DNA of 64,000 nucleotides from Flavobacterium phragmitis (GCF_900112575.1 NZ_FOMH01000007.1:308999-372998), one strand, 5' to 3'. Positions 25,722-35,568 are shown, numbered from the stretch's first letter. Made by a program: numbers and translations. Notes: generated by a model from the letters alone, not told the origin.

Positions 25722-26174
25722 ATGAAAGTAGTTATCCAAAGAGTTTCAGAAGCATCAGTAACAGTTGAAGGCCAAAAAACAGCCGATATTAAAAAAGGTT
25801 TGTTGGTTTTAGTTGGAATAGAAGAAGCCGATACTCAAGAAGATATTGATTGGCTTAGTGGAAAAATCATTAAGATGAGAATCTTTGGAGACGAAAATGA
25901 TGTCATGAACTGTTCGGTTCAGGATATTGACGGAGAAATTATTGTTGTTAGTCAATTTACACTTCATGCTTCAACAAAAAAAGGAAACCGGCCATCTTAT
26001 ATAAAAGCGGCAAAACCAGAATTCGCAATTCCAATGTATGAGAACTTTGTTAAAACATTGGAAAAAGAATTTGGTAAAAAAATTCAAACCGGAATTTTTG
26101 GTGCTGATATGAAAGTAAACCTCCTAAATGATGGTCCTGTCACGATTTTAATAGACAGTAAAAACAAGGAGTAA
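25722..26174 (+). CDS. dtd: D-aminoacyl-tRNA deacylase
   Basis: Removes D-amino acids (classically D-Tyr) mischarged on tRNA. 150 residues, normal length. The two active-site signatures are present: SQFTLHA (about 79-85) and DGPVTI (about 138-143, the cross-subunit Gly-x-Pro loop). It works as a cytosolic homodimer. Start ATG at 25722 matches the family N-terminus KVVIQRVSEASV. Confidence 0.95.
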   Translation: MKVVIQRVSEASVTVEGQKTADIKKGLLVLVGIEEADTQEDIDWLSGKIIKMRIFGDENDVMNCSVQDIDGEIIVVSQFTLHASTKKGNRPSYIKAAKPEFAIPMYENFVKTLEKEFGKKIQTGIFGADMKVNLLNDGPVTILIDSKNKE

Positions 26175-26189
26175 AATATTATTAAACAT

Positions 26190-26222
26190 TTGTTAAGGAT
26201 TTCTGAAAAAAATATATATTTG
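26190..26222 (+). promoter_or_regulatory. Promoter of DUF3857 gene cluster
   Basis: TTG (26190-26192), 22 bases, TATATTTG (26215-26222). The start codon at 26239 is only about 10 bases past the expected start site, so the first transcript may have almost no leader. Confidence 0.7.
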
Positions 26223-26238
26223 ACGAAAATCCCTACTA

Positions 26239-28146
26239 ATGAAAAACCTTTGTTGCGCATTATTTTTTTTAATTTTCACCTCTTATTCTTTTGCCCAAAA
26301 GAATGATTATTCTATTCTTAAAATTTCAGACAGTCTTAAAGACAATGCAAATGCTGTAGTAAGATTTGATTTAACTGATATCTCCATTTTATCACAAAGG
26401 AATATGGTTATTAAAACAGATCGTGCAGTAACAGTTCTAAACGAAAAAGGCGCACGTGCTGTAAATGCTGTCGAAAGTTATAATAAAAGAACTTCCGTTA
26501 AAAATATAGAAGCAATAATATATGATGCTTTTGGAAACGAAATCAAAAAAATCAAAAAAAAAGATTTTAAAGATGTAAGTGCTGCAGATGGTGCTACGCT
26601 TGCTTCTGACGGCAGATATATTTATCTAGAATATACTCCGATATCATATCCTTATACAATAGTTTATAGTAGCGAAATAGAGACCTCAAATACTGCATTT
26701 ATTCCTCGTTGGCTTCCTTTGGATAATTATTTTGTAAGTGTGGAGAAAAGCATTATAAATGTCAAGTATCCTAATACACTTGGATTTAGAAAAAAAGAAT
26801 CTCAGTTTTCGGTTTTTGATATAAAAAAGACTGATGAAACAGATACAAAGCTTTCTTATTCTGCTAAAAATATTTTAGCTCACAAACCTGAAGATTATAG
26901 TCCAGCTTTTTCAGAATTATATCCAAAACTAACAATGAGCTTGGAATATTTTAATCTCGAAGGAATTGATGGAAATGCAAAAAATTGGAAAGAATATGGG
27001 AAATGGTTTTCAGAAAAAATATTAACAGAAACTATAGTATTGCCCGAAGAAACTAAAAGTAAAATAAAAGCACTTGTAGGAAATGAATCCGATCCTCTAA
27101 AAAAGGCAAAAATTATCTATCATTATGTACAAGAAAAATCCAGATATGTAAGTATTCAATTAGGTATTGGCGGATTTAAACCTATGCTGGCTGCAGATGT
27201 TGATCGTTTAGGGTATGGTGATTGTAAAGCATTATCAAATTATACAAGAGCACTTCTAGATGTTGTAGGAGTTCCATCATATTATACAGAATTATATGGT
27301 GATAGTGATTTAAGAGATATTGATGAAGATTTCTTTACAATAGAAGGAAATCATGTAGTTTTATGTATACCAGATAAAGAAAATTATGTTTTTTTAGAAT
27401 GTACGAGTCAAAATGATCCTTTTGGATATCAAGCTAATTTTACAGATAATAGAAAAGTCATCGTAATTAAACCTGAAGGAGGAGAAATAATTAGAACAAA
27501 AATATATGAGCCAAAGAGTAATGCTCAGATTAGTAAAGGAAATTATTCTTTAGACGAAAATGGAGTTTTTTCTGGTGTAATAAATATTACTTCTGAAGGA
27601 TCTCAATATGGAAGAAAGGGGCAAATAGAAAGATTTCAGCCTCACGAAAAGGAAAAACATTACAAAGATTATTGGAGTAACATAAACAATTTAAAACTTG
27701 GTAGAATAGCTTTTACAAATGACAAGGAGAATATCCGTTTTACAGAAGATGTTCAATTAACAGCATCCAATTATGGAGTAATTTCTGGGAATAAAATGAT
27801 TTTTACTGTTGATGCTTTTAACCAAAATTCAGAAAACGTAAAACGAATAAGAAACCGTAAAAATCCATTCCAAATTCAGCGTGGCTATTTAGATACGGAT
27901 GAAATCGAAATCAATCTTCCTGCAGGTTTCAGCATTGAATTTCTACCACAAAATTATGAACTGAAAGGAAAATTTGGCGAGTATAAAACCGAAATCATCA
28001 AAAACGATTCTAACAAACTAACCTATAAAAGATCGATGTTTTTAAACAAAGGAAAATATTCAAATAAAGAATATGATGAATATCGATTGTTTATGGAGCA
28101 AGTTTCCCGAAATGATAACGCCAAAATAATATTAACCAAGAATTAA
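26239..28146 (+). CDS. DUF3857 / transglutaminase-like exported protein, cysteine intact
   Basis: 635 residues. Signal peptide 1-19 (cleaved near SFA-QKN), so periplasmic or outer-membrane associated. An N-terminal DUF3857 beta domain (about 35-225) is followed by a transglutaminase-like core. Cys329 in GYGDCKALSNY and His372 in GNHVVLCIP keep the catalytic pair, with an acidic residue in FLECTSQ at the third position. A strand-rich C-terminal domain ends it. Enzymatic activity is possible but unproven; no substrate is known. First of three tandem paralogues and the most divergent. Confidence 0.85.
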   Translation: MKNLCCALFFLIFTSYSFAQKNDYSILKISDSLKDNANAVVRFDLTDISILSQRNMVIKTDRAVTVLNEKGARAVNAVESYNKRTSVKNIEAIIYDAFGNEIKKIKKKDFKDVSAADGATLASDGRYIYLEYTPISYPYTIVYSSEIETSNTAFIPRWLPLDNYFVSVEKSIINVKYPNTLGFRKKESQFSVFDIKKTDETDTKLSYSAKNILAHKPEDYSPAFSELYPKLTMSLEYFNLEGIDGNAKNWKEYGKWFSEKILTETIVLPEETKSKIKALVGNESDPLKKAKIIYHYVQEKSRYVSIQLGIGGFKPMLAADVDRLGYGDCKALSNYTRALLDVVGVPSYYTELYGDSDLRDIDEDFFTIEGNHVVLCIPDKENYVFLECTSQNDPFGYQANFTDNRKVIVIKPEGGEIIRTKIYEPKSNAQISKGNYSLDENGVFSGVINITSEGSQYGRKGQIERFQPHEKEKHYKDYWSNINNLKLGRIAFTNDKENIRFTEDVQLTASNYGVISGNKMIFTVDAFNQNSENVKRIRNRKNPFQIQRGYLDTDEIEINLPAGFSIEFLPQNYELKGKFGEYKTEIIKNDSNKLTYKRSMFLNKGKYSNKEYDEYRLFMEQVSRNDNAKIILTKN

Positions 28147-28171
28147 CCCAAAAACATAAATTACCCAACCA

Positions 28172-30181
28172 ATGAAATTACCCAAACTAATCAATGCAAT
28201 ATTTCTGCTGTTTGTCGTTTCGACTGTTACAGCGCAAGAGTTTAAATTAGGAAAAGTATCTGTTGCAGAGCTTCAACAAAAAGTGCATCCAAAAGATTCG
28301 GCTGCTGTTGCCGCTATTTTGTATAAAAAAGGAACTTCTAGATTTATTTATGATAAAGACCAAGGTTTTGTAATTGTTACTGATGTAGAAAATAGAATTA
28401 AAATTTATAAAAAAGAAGGTTACGATTGGGCTAACCAGGATGTTTTCTATTATATCTCGGGAGGAGTTGAGGAATCTGTAGTTTTTTCAGATGCAGTAAC
28501 ATACAATTTGGTCGATGGAAAAATAGAAAAAACTAAATTGAAAACAGAAGGTACTTTTAAGGAAAACCGAAGTAAATATAGCGGGCACAAAAAAATTACA
28601 CTGCCTAATGTCAAAGAAGGTTCTGTTATCGAATACAGATATACAATCAAAAGCCGTCATTTAAGTTTTATGCGCGATTGGGATTTTCAAGAAGAAATTC
28701 CAGTTAACTATTCAGAGTATGTAACTTATATTCCAGAATACTTTGTTTATAATGTGAGACAAAAAGGATATATTTTGCCAAAAGTTAAATCTGAATTTAT
28801 TCAAGGATCTTTTACTGTTTATGAAAAAGAAAGAGATTTAGTTTCCGGTAAACCATCCTATTCTACTTTTAAAAAAGAATACCAAGAAGCAAAAACTACT
28901 TATGTTGCAGAAAATTTTCCAGCCATGAAAGATGAAGTTTTTGTGAATAATGTAAATAATTATATGTCAAGCCTACAGTTTGAACTGGCAATGACTAAAT
29001 TCCCGAATGAATCAATAAAACCATATTCAACAGATTGGAATTCAGTTGTAAAAACAATCTACGAATATGATGACTTTGGACCAGAGTTAAATAAAACGGG
29101 ATATTTCGAAGAAGACCTAAAATCATTACTTGCAACTGCAAAAAGCAATGAAGAAAGAATCTTGCTGATTTTAAATTTTGTAAAATCAAATGTTGGCTGG
29201 AACGGTATCAATGGATATTCTTGTGACAACGGAGTGCGTAAAGCATACAAAGAAAAAACAGGAAATATTGCCGATATCAATTTAATGCTGACAGCTATGC
29301 TTCGTCATGCAGGATTAAAAGCAAATCCAGTATTGGTGAGTACACGTTCTAACGGAATTGCTTTTTTTGCAAATAGAACGGCCTTTAATTATGTAATTGC
29401 CGCTGTAGAAACCGATCAAGGAAATATATTATTAGATGCTTCTTCTAAATATTCATCACCAAATATTTTACCCTTAAGAGCATTGAACTGGCAGGGACGT
29501 TTAATTCGTAAAGATGGGACTTCTGAAGCGGTTGATTTAATGCCGAATACAATCTCTAATGACAATGTTTTTGTAAACTATACAATTGATCCAACTGGTA
29601 AAATTGATGGAAAAGTTAGAAGGCAATGTACAGAATACAATGCGATGGTTTTTAGAAATAATTTTGAAAGCGTAAAACAAGATGCTTATCTTGAAAAACT
29701 TGAAAATGAAAGTGGAAAGATTGAAATTAGTGATTACAGCAGAACAAATGAAAAAGAACTTTTACTTCCTACCATTGAATCTTTTTCATTTACAGGCTCC
29801 AATTTATGCGATCTAATTGGAGATAAGATTTACATTAATCCAATGTTGTTTTTTGCTAAAACAAGTAATCCTTTCAAACAAGAAGTACGAGAGTATCCAG
29901 TTGATTTCGGATACCCATTTATGGATAAATTTAATATAACGATTAAAATTCCAGATGGTTTTACGGTTGAGTCATTACCACAATCAGGAGCTTTAACTAT
30001 GGAGGATAATTTAGGGGCATTTAAATATCACATTGTACAAAATGAGAGTGTATTGCAATTATCCATTTCTCATCAAATAAATGAAGCAATTGTATCTAAT
30101 GAGCAATATGATATGTTGAAAGAGTACTACAAAGGAATGGTTGCTAAGGAAACAGAAAAAATAGTTTTAAAACGTATCTAA
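28172..30181 (+). CDS. DUF3857 / transglutaminase-like protein, degenerate active site
   Basis: 669 residues with signal peptide 1-21 (VVSTVTA-QEF). Same three-part layout as its neighbours. Where the first paralogue has GDCKAL, this one reads TGNIADINLML, so the catalytic Cys is lost; the His position falls in AFNYVIA and is lost too, while LLDASSKYSSP remains. It is therefore probably a binding or scaffold version. It starts 25 bases after gene 1, and the third paralogue starts 1 base after its stop. Confidence 0.85.
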   Translation: MKLPKLINAIFLLFVVSTVTAQEFKLGKVSVAELQQKVHPKDSAAVAAILYKKGTSRFIYDKDQGFVIVTDVENRIKIYKKEGYDWANQDVFYYISGGVEESVVFSDAVTYNLVDGKIEKTKLKTEGTFKENRSKYSGHKKITLPNVKEGSVIEYRYTIKSRHLSFMRDWDFQEEIPVNYSEYVTYIPEYFVYNVRQKGYILPKVKSEFIQGSFTVYEKERDLVSGKPSYSTFKKEYQEAKTTYVAENFPAMKDEVFVNNVNNYMSSLQFELAMTKFPNESIKPYSTDWNSVVKTIYEYDDFGPELNKTGYFEEDLKSLLATAKSNEERILLILNFVKSNVGWNGINGYSCDNGVRKAYKEKTGNIADINLMLTAMLRHAGLKANPVLVSTRSNGIAFFANRTAFNYVIAAVETDQGNILLDASSKYSSPNILPLRALNWQGRLIRKDGTSEAVDLMPNTISNDNVFVNYTIDPTGKIDGKVRRQCTEYNAMVFRNNFESVKQDAYLEKLENESGKIEISDYSRTNEKELLLPTIESFSFTGSNLCDLIGDKIYINPMLFFAKTSNPFKQEVREYPVDFGYPFMDKFNITIKIPDGFTVESLPQSGALTMEDNLGAFKYHIVQNESVLQLSISHQINEAIVSNEQYDMLKEYYKGMVAKETEKIVLKRI

Positions 30182-30182
30182 G

Positions 30183-32174
30183 ATGCGAGCTCGTTTTCTT
30201 TTAATTTGTTTTGTGTTCTTTTGGAACAATGTTGAGGTCCAAGCCCAAAAATATGAGCTTGGAAAAGTTACTGTTGCAGAACTTCAGGAAAAAGTACATC
30301 CAATAGATTCTTCGGCACCAGCAGCAATTTTATTCAAAAAAGGAAAAACTATTTTTACATACAATTATAAAACTGGCTTTTCAGCAATCCATACATATGA
30401 ATTTAAAATCAAAATATACAAAAAAGAAGGCTTAAAATGGGCCGACCAAAAAGTACAGTATTATGTTGGATACCAAAACTTAAATGAAGAATTGCTGTCT
30501 TTTTCGAATGCGGTGACGTACAATTTGGAAAATGGTAAAATTGAAAAAACTAAACTGGAAAATCAGGGAACATTTAAAAGAAAAATCAATGAATATTGGA
30601 ACGAAAAAGGAATAACATTTCCAAATGTCAAAGTAGGATCTGTTTTGGAATATAAATATGTTTTAAAGTCAGAAAACATTGTTCAGTTTCCGGATTTTGA
30701 TTTTCAATTTAGTATTCCGGTAAATTATTTTGAATACAAAACGGAGTTTCCAGAATTTTATATATACAAAGCTCTTTTAGTAGGTACCAGCACCATAGAA
30801 AACAGTTCTAAAATTGTATCAGGAAGTCAGAGTTATGAAAATGAGTATGGCCAGAGCAGGAATTTTTTATACCAGCAGATAGACTCTTTTTATTCAGGAA
30901 AAGATATTCCAGCCTTAAAAGAAGAACCGTATGTCAATAATATCGAAAATTACAGAGGCTCTATCAAACATGAGCTGGAACGGGTCCGAATGCCAGAACA
31001 ACCTGTAAAGGATTATACGATTACATGGGAAGGTGTGGCTTCAACAATTTTTAAAGATGACCATTTTGGCAAAGAAATTAATAAAAATAGTTTTTTACTC
31101 GAAGATGTAAAAAAGATACTTGCGAATGTTCAATCTCCCAAAGAGAGGATGAATGTTATTTTTCAATTCGTCCAGAATAAAATGAACTGGAATGAAAAAA
31201 ATAGTTATTATACTGATAAAGGTGTTGAAAAAGCCTATACAGATCAAACTGGAAATATAGCAGAAATCAATTTTATCTTGCTTAATATGTTGAAATGGGC
31301 AGGGATAGAAGCAAATCCAGTTTTAGTAAGTACGGTCGAAAATGGAGTTCCCGTCTATCCAACAAGAACAGGATTTAATTATGTGATTGTTGCAGCAGAA
31401 ATAGATGAAAAGCAAGTTTTGTTAGATGCATCTCGAAAATTTACTTCGCCTGATATACTTCCTTTGAATGTTTTAAATTGGAAAGGAAGAATGATAAAGA
31501 GCGATGGGACTTCTAAGGAAATTGATTTAGTTCCAATAAAACCATCTAGAGAAAATGCCAGCATCACGATTAAATTAAATGAAGATGGAAAGATTAACGG
31601 TAAAGTAAGAATTCAGAGAACAGATTATGAAGCTTATAAATTTAGGGTTCAAAATGGAAACAGAAATCAAGACAGCTATTTAGAAAAACTAGAGCAACAA
31701 TTAGGTGATTTGAAGATTTCAGATTATTCAATAACAAATAAAATTTCGAATATATCTGATCCAATTGTGGAGACTTTTAGTTTTGAAACCAATAATTTTG
31801 TGGAGAGTATTGGCGGTAAACTTTACATAAGTCCTATGTTGTTTTACACACCTTCAAAAAATCCGTTTGTGCAGGAAAATAGACAGATGGGAATTTATTT
31901 TGGATATCCTAAGCAAGAAAAGCTTTTTGTAAATGTAGATATTCCAGAAGGCTATGTAGTAGAAACACTTCCAGCACCTGCCAGATTTTCTTTGGAAGAA
32001 AATGCGATACATTTATCACTAAATGTTTCAAGTGAAGGAAACAAAATTCAATTTAACTTTTCAAAAGACATCAACAATAGTATTTTTGCAGCTGAACACT
32101 ACAATGCATTAAAAACACTGTTTCAAAAAATGCTTGCTAGTCAAAATGAAAAAATCGTCCTTAAAAAAATATAG
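30183..32174 (+). CDS. DUF3857 / transglutaminase-like protein, degenerate active site
   Basis: 663 residues, signal peptide 1-21 (VEVQA-QKY). Closest to gene 2: both start the mature part with (E)LGKVTVAELQEKVHP-like words and share TGNIAEIN, ANPVLVST and the LLDASRKFTSPDILPLN segment. The catalytic Cys and His are absent here as well. Overlap-like spacing (1 base from gene 2, 2 bases to the MazG gene) shows a single transcript. The pair 2/3 is a recent duplication relative to gene 1. Confidence 0.85.
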   Translation: MRARFLLICFVFFWNNVEVQAQKYELGKVTVAELQEKVHPIDSSAPAAILFKKGKTIFTYNYKTGFSAIHTYEFKIKIYKKEGLKWADQKVQYYVGYQNLNEELLSFSNAVTYNLENGKIEKTKLENQGTFKRKINEYWNEKGITFPNVKVGSVLEYKYVLKSENIVQFPDFDFQFSIPVNYFEYKTEFPEFYIYKALLVGTSTIENSSKIVSGSQSYENEYGQSRNFLYQQIDSFYSGKDIPALKEEPYVNNIENYRGSIKHELERVRMPEQPVKDYTITWEGVASTIFKDDHFGKEINKNSFLLEDVKKILANVQSPKERMNVIFQFVQNKMNWNEKNSYYTDKGVEKAYTDQTGNIAEINFILLNMLKWAGIEANPVLVSTVENGVPVYPTRTGFNYVIVAAEIDEKQVLLDASRKFTSPDILPLNVLNWKGRMIKSDGTSKEIDLVPIKPSRENASITIKLNEDGKINGKVRIQRTDYEAYKFRVQNGNRNQDSYLEKLEQQLGDLKISDYSITNKISNISDPIVETFSFETNNFVESIGGKLYISPMLFYTPSKNPFVQENRQMGIYFGYPKQEKLFVNVDIPEGYVVETLPAPARFSLEENAIHLSLNVSSEGNKIQFNFSKDINNSIFAAEHYNALKTLFQKMLASQNEKIVLKKI

Positions 32175-32176
32175 CA

Positions 32177-32503
32177 ATGGATTTGAAAAATGCGCAACTA
32201 GATGTTGATACTTGGATAAAAGAACATGGAGTTCGTTACTTTAACGAATTAACCAATATGGCACAGCTTACAGAAGAAGTGGGAGAAGTGGCCAGAATTA
32301 TTGCCCGTCGCTACGGAGAACAATCTGAAAAAGAAAGCGATAAAAATAAAGATTTAGGAGAAGAATTAGCCGATGTTGTTTTCGTCGTTTTGTGTTTGGC
32401 GAATCAAACAGGAATCGATTTACAAGCTGCTTTTGATAAAAAAATGGACTTAAAATCGGTTAGAGATAAAGATCGTCACAAAAACAATGATAAATTGAAA
32501 TAA
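32177..32503 (+). CDS. MazG-like nucleotide pyrophosphohydrolase
   Basis: 108 residues, a single MazG-type all-alpha domain. The metal-binding pattern is seen as TEEVGEVAR (about 32-40) and GEELADVVF (about 61-69), i.e. the ExxE...ExxD arrangement. Members hydrolyse noncanonical or excess nucleoside triphosphates to monophosphates. It begins 2 bases after the third DUF3857 gene, so it shares that transcript though no functional link is evident. Confidence 0.85.
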   Translation: MDLKNAQLDVDTWIKEHGVRYFNELTNMAQLTEEVGEVARIIARRYGEQSEKESDKNKDLGEELADVVFVVLCLANQTGIDLQAAFDKKMDLKSVRDKDRHKNNDKLK

Positions 32504-32601
32504 TTGTGAAATTTCAGCGTGAATTTTGATTTACGGGCGAGGAGTGGTAAATTGCGCGCTTGGATTATGTTACTCATAATTCGCAACTCATAACTAATAT
32601 C

Positions 32602-33831
32602 ATGAATTTAAAATTAACGACGAATTCACCATTCACCATTGATGATTCGCAACTCAATATCACAGGTTCTAAAAGCGAAACAAACCGTTTGTTATTACTA
32701 AAAGCGTTATTTCCAAACATCACTTTAGCCAATACTTCAAACTCTGACGACAGTGAAGTAATGCAGAAAGCTTTGGCAGGAAATGATGAAATTGTAGATA
32801 TTCACCACGCCGGAACAGCAATGCGTTTTCTTACAGCTTATTTTTCGGTTAACGAGGGAAGAGAAGTAGTTTTGACAGGATCAAGCAGAATGCAGGAACG
32901 CCCAATCAAAATTTTGGTCGATGCTTTAAGACAATTGGGAGTTGAAATCTCTTATGAAAAAGAAGAAGGTTATCCGCCAATCCGAATTAAAGGAAAAAAA
33001 GTAACGGCTTCAAAAGTAAACTTGGCAGCAAATGTAAGTAGTCAGTATATTTCAGCACTTTTATTAGTAGCTTCAAAATTGGATAACGGTTTAGAACTGA
33101 CTTTAGAAGGAGAAATCACTTCAATTCCATATATCAAAATGACTTTGGCTTTGCTGAATGATTTAGATATCAAAACCAGTTTTGAAGGAAACGTAATCAA
33201 AGTTTTCCCTAAAGAATCGGTTGAATCAAAAGAAATGGTTGTAGAATCGGATTGGAGTTCGGCTTCTTATTTCTTTAGTTTGGTAGCTTTATCTGAATCT
33301 GCAAAAATTACTTTGAGCAGTTACAAAGAAAACAGCCTTCAAGGAGATTCAGAATTAGTTTCTCTTTATGAAAAAATGGGCGTAAAAACTACTTTCCAAG
33401 GAAATAAAATGACTTTGGAAAAAGTAGCTGGTTTCAATTATCAAGATGTAAATTTTGAATTGAATAATACTCCGGATATTGCTCAGACAATTGTAGTGAC
33501 ATGTTTAGGTTTAGGTATTGGATGTCACTTGACAGGCCTTCATACTTTAAAAATTAAAGAAACAGACAGACTCGAAGCTTTAAGAATCGAGTTGACAAAA
33601 CTAGGAGCAAATATTTCGGTGACTAATGACAGTTTGACTTTAGTGAAGTCTGAAAATATAAATCAAGATGTAAAAATCGGAACCTATAATGATCACCGTA
33701 TGGCAATGGCGTTTGCTCCATTAGCAATAAAAGTTCCAATTATTATTGATGATGCAGAAGTAGTTTCTAAATCATATCCAGATTTTTGGAATGATTTAAA
33801 AGCGTTAAACTTTCAAGTCTCAGAATTGTAA
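32602..33831 (+). CDS. aroA: 3-phosphoshikimate 1-carboxyvinyltransferase (EPSP synthase)
   Basis: Joins phosphoenolpyruvate to shikimate 3-phosphate in aromatic amino acid synthesis. The ATG at 32602 is chosen over an in-frame one at 32560, because the extra 14 codons are made of the repeated spacer phrase TCGCAACTCATAA and the domain begins at MNLKLT; this gives 409 residues. Seen: GSKSETNR (PEP/S3P contact), HHAGTAMRFLTAYF, SSRMQERPI, and the C-terminal KIKETDRLEAL and YNDHRMAMAFAPLA. The two inverse-repeat domains are complete. Separate from the Phe/Tyr operon. Confidence 0.94.
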   Translation: MNLKLTTNSPFTIDDSQLNITGSKSETNRLLLLKALFPNITLANTSNSDDSEVMQKALAGNDEIVDIHHAGTAMRFLTAYFSVNEGREVVLTGSSRMQERPIKILVDALRQLGVEISYEKEEGYPPIRIKGKKVTASKVNLAANVSSQYISALLLVASKLDNGLELTLEGEITSIPYIKMTLALLNDLDIKTSFEGNVIKVFPKESVESKEMVVESDWSSASYFFSLVALSESAKITLSSYKENSLQGDSELVSLYEKMGVKTTFQGNKMTLEKVAGFNYQDVNFELNNTPDIAQTIVVTCLGLGIGCHLTGLHTLKIKETDRLEALRIELTKLGANISVTNDSLTLVKSENINQDVKIGTYNDHRMAMAFAPLAIKVPIIIDDAEVVSKSYPDFWNDLKALNFQVSEL

Positions 33832-33836
33832 ATTTT

Positions 33837-33870
33837 TTTGAACCATATAAGTTATAAAAGTTCATTTAAA
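33837..33870. repeat. Lone CCATATAAG-type arm after aroA
   Basis: TTTGAACCATATAAGTTATA and onward (to TTCATTTAA) matches the left arm of the element at 51734, but no opposing arm follows; a terminator lies there instead. Confidence 0.65.
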
Positions 33871-33887
33871 ATAAAGCTTAATCATAT

Positions 33888-33917
33888 AACCTCTGGTTTC
33901 AACCGGAGGTTTTTTTA
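33888..33917 (+). terminator. Terminator after aroA
   Basis: AACCTCTGGTT (33888-33898), TC, AACCGGAGGTT (33901-33911) with one G-T pair, followed by seven T. Confidence 0.8.
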
Positions 33918-33946
33918 TCCGTCATTTTGGATATTATCGCAAAGTA

Positions 33947-34046
33947 TGTCATTTCGACGAAGGAGAAATCACACTAGAAGTTCGACAAAGATTGGCGATT
34001 TACTTTGCGGAATCCCGCGTGCGATTTCTCCTTCGTCGAAATGACA
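33947..34046. repeat. TGTCA-arm REP-like hairpin
   Basis: 24-base perfect arms (33947-33970 and 34023-34046; TGTCATTTCGACG at the outer end) around a 52-base loop, followed by an A-run. Related to 39631-39731 (same layout, diverged sequence) and to a lone arm at 37014-37037. Confidence 0.88.
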
Positions 34047-34143
34047 AAAAATGTTGAATTAGTTTTTTTGTAGAAAAAAACATTTTTAATGGTTCTCGAA
34101 ACATCATTAAATCAAGGACTTTTGAAAATAAACGCCAAAACAC

Positions 34144-34175
34144 TTGACAACGCCTATCTCACAATCGTATATTTG
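34144..34175 (+). promoter_or_regulatory. Promoter of queA
   Basis: TTG (34144-34146), 21 bases, TATATTTG (34168-34175). The 5' leader to the ATG is about 60 bases; no preQ1-type riboswitch was recognised in it. Confidence 0.75.
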
Positions 34176-34240
34176 CATCCGATTTAAAATTTTGGATAAA
34201 TAAGTCTAAAATAGATATTTAAAAAATCTACACTTCAAAT

Positions 34241-35290
34241 ATGAAATTATCACACTTCAATTTCAATTTACCGAAAGAACTTTTGGCTGAATTCCCAGCA
34301 GAAAACAGAGATGAATCTCGTTTAATGGTAATTGACCGTAAAAAAAACACTATCGAACATAAAATGTTTAAAGACGTGATCAACTATTTTGATGACGGAG
34401 ACGTTTTAATTCTTAATAATACAAAAGTTTTTCCTGCACGTTTGTACGGAAACAAAGAAAAAACCGGAGCTAGAATTGAAGTTTTCTTATTAAGAGAATT
34501 AAATTCAGAGCAACGCCTTTGGGATGTTTTAGTAGATCCTGCTAGAAAAATCCGTATTGGTAACAAACTTTATTTTGGTGACGACGATTCGTTAGTTGCT
34601 GAGGTAATTGACAATACAACTTCTCGTGGTAGAACTTTACGTTTCTTATACGATGGTTCTTATGAAGAATTCAGAAATAAATTGACAGAACTTGGAGAAA
34701 CTCCAATTCCTAAATATATCAACAGAGATGTTACTCCAGAAGATGCTGAAAGATACCAAACAATCTATGCAAAAGAAGAAGGAGCTGTAGCAGCGCCAAC
34801 TGCTGGTTTACACTTCTCTAAACACCTTTTGAAAAAATTAGAAATCAAAGGTGTGAATTTTGCTGAGGTAACTTTGCACGTAGGTTTAGGAACTTTCAAC
34901 CCAGTTGAGGTTGAAGATTTATCGAAACACAAAATGGATTCTGAGGAATTAATTATCACTCAAGCAGCTTGTGATATCGTAAACGAAGGAAAAGCAAAGA
35001 AAAAACGTATTTGTGCTGTAGGAACAACTTCTATGCGTGCAATTGAAAGTTCTGTTTCTTCTGCGAATACTTTGAATCCTTACGAAGGATGGACAAATAA
35101 ATTCATTTTCCCTCCTCACGATTTTAGTATTGCAAACTGTATGATTACAAATTTCCACACACCAAAATCAACATTATTGATGATGATTTCTGCATTCTGT
35201 GGTCACGATTTAATGAAAAAAGCATACGAAGAAGCAATTAAAGAAGGATACAAATTCTATTCTTACGGAGACGCGATGTTAATATTATAA
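34241..35290 (+). CDS. queA: tRNA preQ1(34) S-adenosylmethionine ribosyltransferase-isomerase
   Basis: Moves the ribosyl group of S-adenosylmethionine onto preQ1 in the tRNA wobble position during queuosine synthesis. 349 residues, normal length. Signature blocks seen: [23 protein letters not shown] (about 7-29), [32 protein letters not shown], and [17 protein letters not shown]. It pairs functionally with queE at 59624. Own promoter and a double hairpin terminator, so monocistronic. Confidence 0.96.
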   Translation: MKLSHFNFNLPKELLAEFPAENRDESRLMVIDRKKNTIEHKMFKDVINYFDDGDVLILNNTKVFPARLYGNKEKTGARIEVFLLRELNSEQRLWDVLVDPARKIRIGNKLYFGDDDSLVAEVIDNTTSRGRTLRFLYDGSYEEFRNKLTELGETPIPKYINRDVTPEDAERYQTIYAKEEGAVAAPTAGLHFSKHLLKKLEIKGVNFAEVTLHVGLGTFNPVEVEDLSKHKMDSEELIITQAACDIVNEGKAKKKRICAVGTTSMRAIESSVSSANTLNPYEGWTNKFIFPPHDFSIANCMITNFHTPKSTLLMMISAFCGHDLMKKAYEEAIKEGYKFYSYGDAMLIL

Positions 35291-35342
35291 TCTGAAATTT
35301 TTTCAGATCCAAACCCGACAGGTTTTTAAACCTGTCGGGTTT
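35291..35342. terminator. Terminator after queA with CCCGACAGG hairpin, copy 2
   Basis: TCTGAAA, TTT, TTTCAGA (35291-35307) is followed at once by the dispersed palindrome AAACCCGACAGGTTT (35311-35325), TT, AAACCTGTCGGGTTT (35328-35342). The second stem is the stronger and carries the T-run. Confidence 0.82.
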
Positions 35343-35369
35343 TCTGTTTTTAATGGTTTCAAGTTTTAG

Positions 35370-35568
35370 GTTTCAGGTTTGGCACTCGTGGAGAAATTTG
35401 ACCGCAAAGTTCGCGAGTTTTTTGCTCAGTTTGTGTTTGGCTGATGCAAAAAAACGCAAAGCTTTGCGCACTTAGCGTTTTGTAAATGTTAAGCTTGATA
35501 AAAAAACTTTGCGAACTTTTCGGTTAAAAAACACAAAGCATTTAAACTTGAAACTTTAAACCTGAAAC
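35370..35568. repeat. Three concentric inverted repeats before kynU
   Basis: Outer: GTTTCAGGTTT (35370-35380) with AAACCTGAAAC (35558-35568). Middle: ACCGCAAAGTTCGC (35401-35414) with GCGAACTTTTCGGT (35511-35524), one mismatch. Inner: palindrome CGCAAAGCTTTGCG (35455-35468). The words are those of the other intergenic phrase repeats, here stacked in matching order on both sides. It fills most of the 324-base spacer between queA and kynU. Confidence 0.7.

Noticed and set aside
32560..32601. Fourteen extra N-terminal codons on aroA
   Set aside because: They are encoded by a repeated intergenic phrase (TCGCAACTCATAA) and precede the start of the conserved domain.
34176..34240. preQ1 riboswitch before queA
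   Set aside because: The 60-base leader is AT-rich without a C-rich loop and A-rich tail pseudoknot pattern that I could recognise.
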